Positions 61,215 to 64,000 of a stretch of DNA of 64,000 nucleotides are shown here, in pieces (positions within the stretch are counted from its first letter, which is position 1; each line of letters opens with the position of its first letter). The stretch is from positions 3,720,001 through 3,784,000 of the forward strand of contig NZ_CP027706.1 of NCBI RefSeq assembly GCF_003850565.1. The letters run 5' to 3'. This stretch comes from Pseudomonas sessilinigenes (GTDB lineage: Bacteria > Pseudomonadota > Gammaproteobacteria > Pseudomonadales > Pseudomonadaceae). Both the position numbers and the translations under genes were made by a program. Below the pieces are notes generated by a model. It was not told where the DNA came from. It worked only from the letters and a program-made list of their open reading frames with translations, and did no database searches.

Positions 61215-62297
61215 ATGAAGATCGGTGTAATCGGTGGCGGCCAGCTGGGCCGCATGTTGGCCCTGGCGGGAACCCCGCTGGGAATGAACTTCGCTTTCCT
61301 CGACCCGGCGCCGGATGCCTGCGCAGCCGCCCTGGGCGAACACCTGCGGGCCGATTACGGCGACCAGGATCACCTGCGCCAGTTGGCCGACGAGGTGGAC
61401 CTGGTGACCTTCGAATTCGAGAGCGTGCCGGCCGAGACCGTGGCCTTCCTGTCGCAATTCGTGCCGGTCTACCCGAGCGCCGAGGCACTGCGCATCGCTC
61501 GTGACCGCTGGTTCGAGAAGAGCATGTTCAAGGACCTGGGGATTCCCACCCCCGAGTTCGCCGACATCCAGTCCCAGGCCGACCTGGACGCCGCGGTGGC
61601 GCGCATCGGCCTGCCGGCCGTGCTCAAGACCCGGACCCTGGGCTACGACGGCAAGGGCCAGAAGGTCCTGCGCAGCGCCGCCGATGTCGAGGGTACCTTC
61701 GCCGAGCTGGGCAGCGTGCCGTGCCTGCTGGAAGGCTTCGTGCCGTTCACTGGCGAAGTGTCGCTGATCGCCGTGCGTGCCCGCGATGGCGAGACCCGGT
61801 TCTACCCGTTGGTGCACAACACCCACGACAGCGGCATCCTGCGCCTGTCGGTGGCCAGCAGCGATCACCCGTTGCAGGCGCTGGCCGAGGATTACTCCAG
61901 CCGCGTGCTCAAGCAACTGGACTACGTGGGCGTGATGGCGTTCGAGTTCTTCGAGGTGGACGGGGGCCTGAAGGCCAACGAAATCGCCCCGCGGGTACAC
62001 AACTCCGGGCACTGGACGACCGAAGGCAGCCAGTGCAGCCAGTTCGAAAACCACCTGCGGGCGGTGGCCGGCCTGCCGCTGGGTTCCACTGCCAAGGTGG
62101 GCGAGAGCGCCATGATCAACTTCATCGGTGAAGTACCGCCGGTGGACAAGGTCATCAGCATCGACGACTGCCATCTGCATCACTACGGCAAGGCTTTCAA
62201 GGTCGGGCGCAAGGTCGGCCATGCCAACCTGCGCTGTGCCGACCAGGCGACCCTGCAGGCGCAGATCCTCAAGGTCCAGGCGCTGGTCGCCGAATAA
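61215..62297 (+). CDS. purK: N5-carboxyaminoimidazole ribonucleotide synthase PurK
   Basis: ATP-grasp enzyme that makes N5-CAIR from AIR, bicarbonate and ATP, feeding PurE. The ATG at 61215 has GAGG nine bases upstream (a TTG at 61209 is also in frame); 360 residues. The N-terminal KIGVIGGGQLGRMLALAG is the AIR-binding/NAD-like fold, and the ATP-grasp part has RTLGYDGKGQKVL, the acidic metal cluster VGVMAFEFFEVDGGLKANEIAPRVHNSGHWT (about residues 238-268) and SQFENHLRAVAGLPLG. It follows purE directly, as in many gamma-proteobacteria. Confidence 0.96.
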   Translation: MKIGVIGGGQLGRMLALAGTPLGMNFAFLDPAPDACAAALGEHLRADYGDQDHLRQLADEVDLVTFEFESVPAETVAFLSQFVPVYPSAEALRIARDRWFEKSMFKDLGIPTPEFADIQSQADLDAAVARIGLPAVLKTRTLGYDGKGQKVLRSAADVEGTFAELGSVPCLLEGFVPFTGEVSLIAVRARDGETRFYPLVHNTHDSGILRLSVASSDHPLQALAEDYSSRVLKQLDYVGVMAFEFFEVDGGLKANEIAPRVHNSGHWTTEGSQCSQFENHLRAVAGLPLGSTAKVGESAMINFIGEVPPVDKVISIDDCHLHHYGKAFKVGRKVGHANLRCADQATLQAQILKVQALVAE

Positions 62298-62311
62298 CAA
62301 ATGCACCGGCT

Positions 62312-62334
62312 GGCGGGAACCTTCGTTTCCCGCC
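62312..62334 (+). terminator. stem-loop after purK
   Basis: GGCGGGAA and TTCCCGCC pair perfectly across a seven-base loop, 14 bases after the purK stop. A weak T-containing tract follows, so a modest terminator. Confidence 0.6.
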
Positions 62335-62403
62335 GTTCTCTGATAGCAGGATGCCAAGGCGCTGACTAGGCTTTGGTTTACCCACTCCTACAGAGGAACA
62401 GCC

Positions 62404-62649
62404 ATGGGCATTATCGGAACCATTTTCATCGGCTTGATCGTTGGTCTGCTCGCGCGTTTCCTCAAGCCGGGAGACGACAGCATGGGTTGGATCATGACCA
62501 TCCTGCTGGGTATCGGCGGCTCGCTGGCGGCTACCTACGGTGGCCAGGCACTGGGCATCTACCAGGCTGGCCAGGGCGCAGGCTTCATCGGTGCAGTGGT
62601 GGGCGCGATCATCCTGCTGGTGATCTACGGCTTCATCAAGAAGAGCTGA
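62404..62649 (+). CDS. GlsB/YeaQ/YmgE-family stress membrane protein
   Basis: An 81-residue inner-membrane protein with three hydrophobic segments. IGTIFIGLIVGLLARFLKPGDDSMGWIMTILLGIGGSLAATYGG and IGAVVGAIILLVIYGFIKK fit the transglycosylase-associated/GlsB family (three short helices joined by glycine-rich turns). Members rise in stress and stationary phase but have no established function. GAGGAA precedes the ATG. It stands alone with hairpins on both sides. Confidence 0.9.
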   Translation: MGIIGTIFIGLIVGLLARFLKPGDDSMGWIMTILLGIGGSLAATYGGQALGIYQAGQGAGFIGAVVGAIILLVIYGFIKKS

Positions 62650-62663
62650 GCCGGTGCACAAGC

Positions 62664-62700
62664 CCCCTTCGCCGCTCGGGCGGAGGGGTGCGATTTTCTT
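62664..62700 (+). terminator. stem-loop after the GlsB-family gene
   Basis: CCCCTTCGCC (62664-62673) pairs with GGCGGAGGGG (62679-62688), one G-U pair, followed by TGCGATTTTCTT. A probable intrinsic terminator. Confidence 0.7.
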
Positions 62701-62786
62701 CATCTGAAACTTCAACGCAGCCGATGGTTTGGGCACTAGAATGCCCGCGTTTGTCCGTCCTTTCTTTTTGACCGAGCACCACCCTC

Positions 62787-63323
62787 ATGCGTCGTCTCTT
62801 ATTGACCCTCGTTCTGCTGGGCTGCGGCCTGGCCCAGGCCGGCGAGCTGCCGGAAACCGATTGGCTGGAGCTGATGCCCAAGTCCGATCAGAAAGCCCTG
62901 GAGCAGATGCCGGAAATCGACCACAACTCGCCCGAAGCCAACGGCACCTTTACCCAGAAGGGTGGCTTGAAGCAGAGCAAGGGCTTGCCGGCAGTGATGT
63001 ATTCCACCAAGACCGTGGCGGCCATGAACGGCAAGCAGATCCGCATTGGTGGTTATCCGGTGCCTTTGGAGGCTGATGCCAAGGGACGCAGCACGCTGTT
63101 CTTCCTGGTGCCTTACCCAGGGGCCTGCATCCATGTGCCGCCACCGCCGCCCAACCAGCTGGTGCTGGTGCGCTTTCCCAAGGGCGTGAAGCTCGACGAC
63201 ATCTACACGCCGCTATGGGTGACAGGTGCCTTGAAGATCGAGAAGGTCAGCAATGACCTGGCGGATGCGGCCTATGCCCTGGATGCGGCGAAGGTGCGGG
63301 TGGTGCAGGAGTCGGATTTGTAG
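62787..63323 (+). CDS. DUF3299-family exported protein
   Basis: A 178-residue protein with a signal peptide (MRRLLLTLVLLGCGLAQA). The mature part matches my memory of DUF3299 proteins: QIRIGGYPVPLEADAKGRSTLFFLVPYPGACIHVPPPPPNQLVLVRFPKGV (residues about 90-140, given by its landmarks YPGACIHVPPPPPNQ). The proline/cysteine motif around CIHVPPPP may bind a metal. The function is unknown. It is transcribed alone, convergent with the mutarotase gene across a hairpin. Confidence 0.85.
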   Translation: MRRLLLTLVLLGCGLAQAGELPETDWLELMPKSDQKALEQMPEIDHNSPEANGTFTQKGGLKQSKGLPAVMYSTKTVAAMNGKQIRIGGYPVPLEADAKGRSTLFFLVPYPGACIHVPPPPPNQLVLVRFPKGVKLDDIYTPLWVTGALKIEKVSNDLADAAYALDAAKVRVVQESDL

Positions 63324-63343
63324 CCGGCAAGAGGGTTGGCTGC

Positions 63344-63366
63344 GGGGAAGGAACGACTCCTTCCCC
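63344..63366. terminator. hairpin between convergent DUF3299 and mutarotase genes
   Basis: GGGGAAGGA-ACGAC-TCCTTCCCC, a nine-base perfect stem between the two stops, usable from either side; no strong U-tract on either strand. Confidence 0.6.
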
Positions 63367-63377
63367 ATGGCCTGCAG

Positions 63378-64000
63378 TCAGAGCGCGATGCTGTCGATGC
63401 TGACGCTCAAGGTGTGGCTGGCGCCGGGAGCCAGGGTCACGATGTCGTCCATCACGTTGGCGGTCTCGATGCACAGCATGCGTTGCCAGCCATCGTCGGC
63501 CATGTCGCTGAACTGCGCGGCGCGGTCGATCCACGGGTTCCAGATCACCGCGGTGCGCGAGCCCTGGCTGGCCAGGCGGATGCGACGTTGCCAGTGCGGA
63601 TCGACGATATCCAGTTGCGCCGGCGCATCCAGGTAGATGCGGTCGGTTTCCCCGGTGAAATGCAGGTCGCCGTCCTGGCGCTTGGTCGCCCAGTCCTCCA
63701 GGGTCTCGATGTAGTCCAGGCCGTCCACGCCTTCGACATGGACCTGGCGTACATCACTGACCGCGAAGTAGCTGTGTAGCGCCTGGCTGATGCTGACGCT
63801 CTGGCTGCCCTGGTTATGGCTGGTCAGGCTGATGTGCAATTGCTGGTCGAGGCGGATCAGCAGGCTGGGCTCCACCTGGTGCGGCCAGCCAGGAAAGCCG
63901 CCTTCGGGGCAGGGCAGGCGCAAGCGCACCAGCAGGCTCTCGCCTTCGCTCTCGATGCCTTGCAGTTCCCAGTCGGTGGCGCGGACCAGACCGTGGGCCG
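63378..64000 (-). CDS. D-hexose-6-phosphate mutarotase (YeaD-like), partial
   Basis: The reading frame is open to the window edge, so the 5' part lies outside. The visible residues include ALHSYFAVSDVRQVHVEGVDGLDYIETLEDW, AVIWNPWIDRAAQFSDMADDGWQRMLCIETANVMDDIVTLAPGASHTL, typical of aldose-1-epimerase-like proteins of the YeaD type, which interconvert alpha and beta anomers of glucose-6-phosphate in the cytosol. The conserved histidine and glutamate of the active site are in HSYFAV and CIETANV. The second half is complete. It is convergent with the DUF3299 gene. Confidence 0.88.
   Translation of the reverse strand, partial: AHGLVRATDWELQGIESEGESLLVRLRLPCPEGGFPGWPHQVEPSLLIRLDQQLHISLTSHNQGSQSVSISQALHSYFAVSDVRQVHVEGVDGLDYIETLEDWATKRQDGDLHFTGETDRIYLDAPAQLDIVDPHWQRRIRLASQGSRTAVIWNPWIDRAAQFSDMADDGWQRMLCIETANVMDDIVTLAPGASHTLSVSIDSIAL

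Overview
The window is chromosomal DNA of a fluorescent pseudomonad (Pseudomonas fluorescens / protegens / chlororaphis type). This rests on the GC-rich codon use, REP-like palindromes and gene neighbourhoods remembered from Pseudomonas genomes: a zinc-starvation island with folE2, dksA2 and a COG0523 GTPase; uvrD, an RpiR regulator, pycR and pycAB; and aspA, a LysR gene and purEK. No rRNA, tRNA, prophage, transposase or CRISPR array was seen. About 60 protein genes were called and none is clearly frameshifted. Two are cut by the window ends: a DUF3617 protein on the left and a YeaD-like mutarotase on the right.

Region 1 (0.3-11.3 kb) is a zinc-limitation island. A leftward operon, folE2 - metal ABC transporter (ATPase, permease, binding protein) - hisI2 - gamma carbonic anhydrase - pyrQ, is tightly overlapped. 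It is divergent from a Tat-exported amidase (amiA). A second divergent pair has a small exported protein to the left and dksA2 - COG0523 GTPase - DUF1826 - second COG0523 GTPase to the right. The two divergent spacers carry the same 18-bp palindrome, a near-certain Zur operator. The logic is to replace or bypass zinc-dependent enzymes, redistribute metal and import zinc.

Region 2 (11.3-32.7 kb) is mostly housekeeping: pdxY, a putrescine-importer-like permease, a thioesterase, a KefB-type antiporter, Tim44-like and EamA proteins, uvrD, a PAS-GGDEF-EAL protein, a HexR-like regulator with a perfect upstream palindrome, two proteins of unknown function, and pycR with the two-subunit pyruvate carboxylase operon pycA-pycB.

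Region 3 (32.7-48 kb) is more accessory. It holds a HipA-like/HipB-like pair in inverted gene order with three phased operator palindromes, a paiB-GNAT-GNAT set divergent from a MocR regulator, a YeeE/YedE transporter, an aphA-polyamine-binding-protein operon, an ankyrin-repeat protein, an AraC regulator, an asparaginase and an alanine/glycine symporter. Inside mocR, five 12-bp repeats contain a cluster of DnaA-box 9-mers written with rare codons.

Region 4 (48.4-56.6 kb) is a leftward, translationally coupled operon of seven enzymes, possibly preceded by a YcxB-like membrane protein. The enzymes are a KAS III, an NAD-dependent reductase/epimerase, a metallo-beta-lactamase-fold hydrolase, an F390-synthetase-like adenylating enzyme, an ATP-grasp ligase, a GNAT/FemAB-like protein and a Rieske oxygenase. 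I do not recognise its product; it is the best candidate here for an undescribed biosynthetic system.

Region 5 (56.7-64 kb) has an unknown protein, aspA with a divergent LysR gene, purEK behind a leader containing a strong terminator hairpin, and small envelope/stress proteins. Gene names rest on motifs and remembered neighbourhoods; no database search was run.
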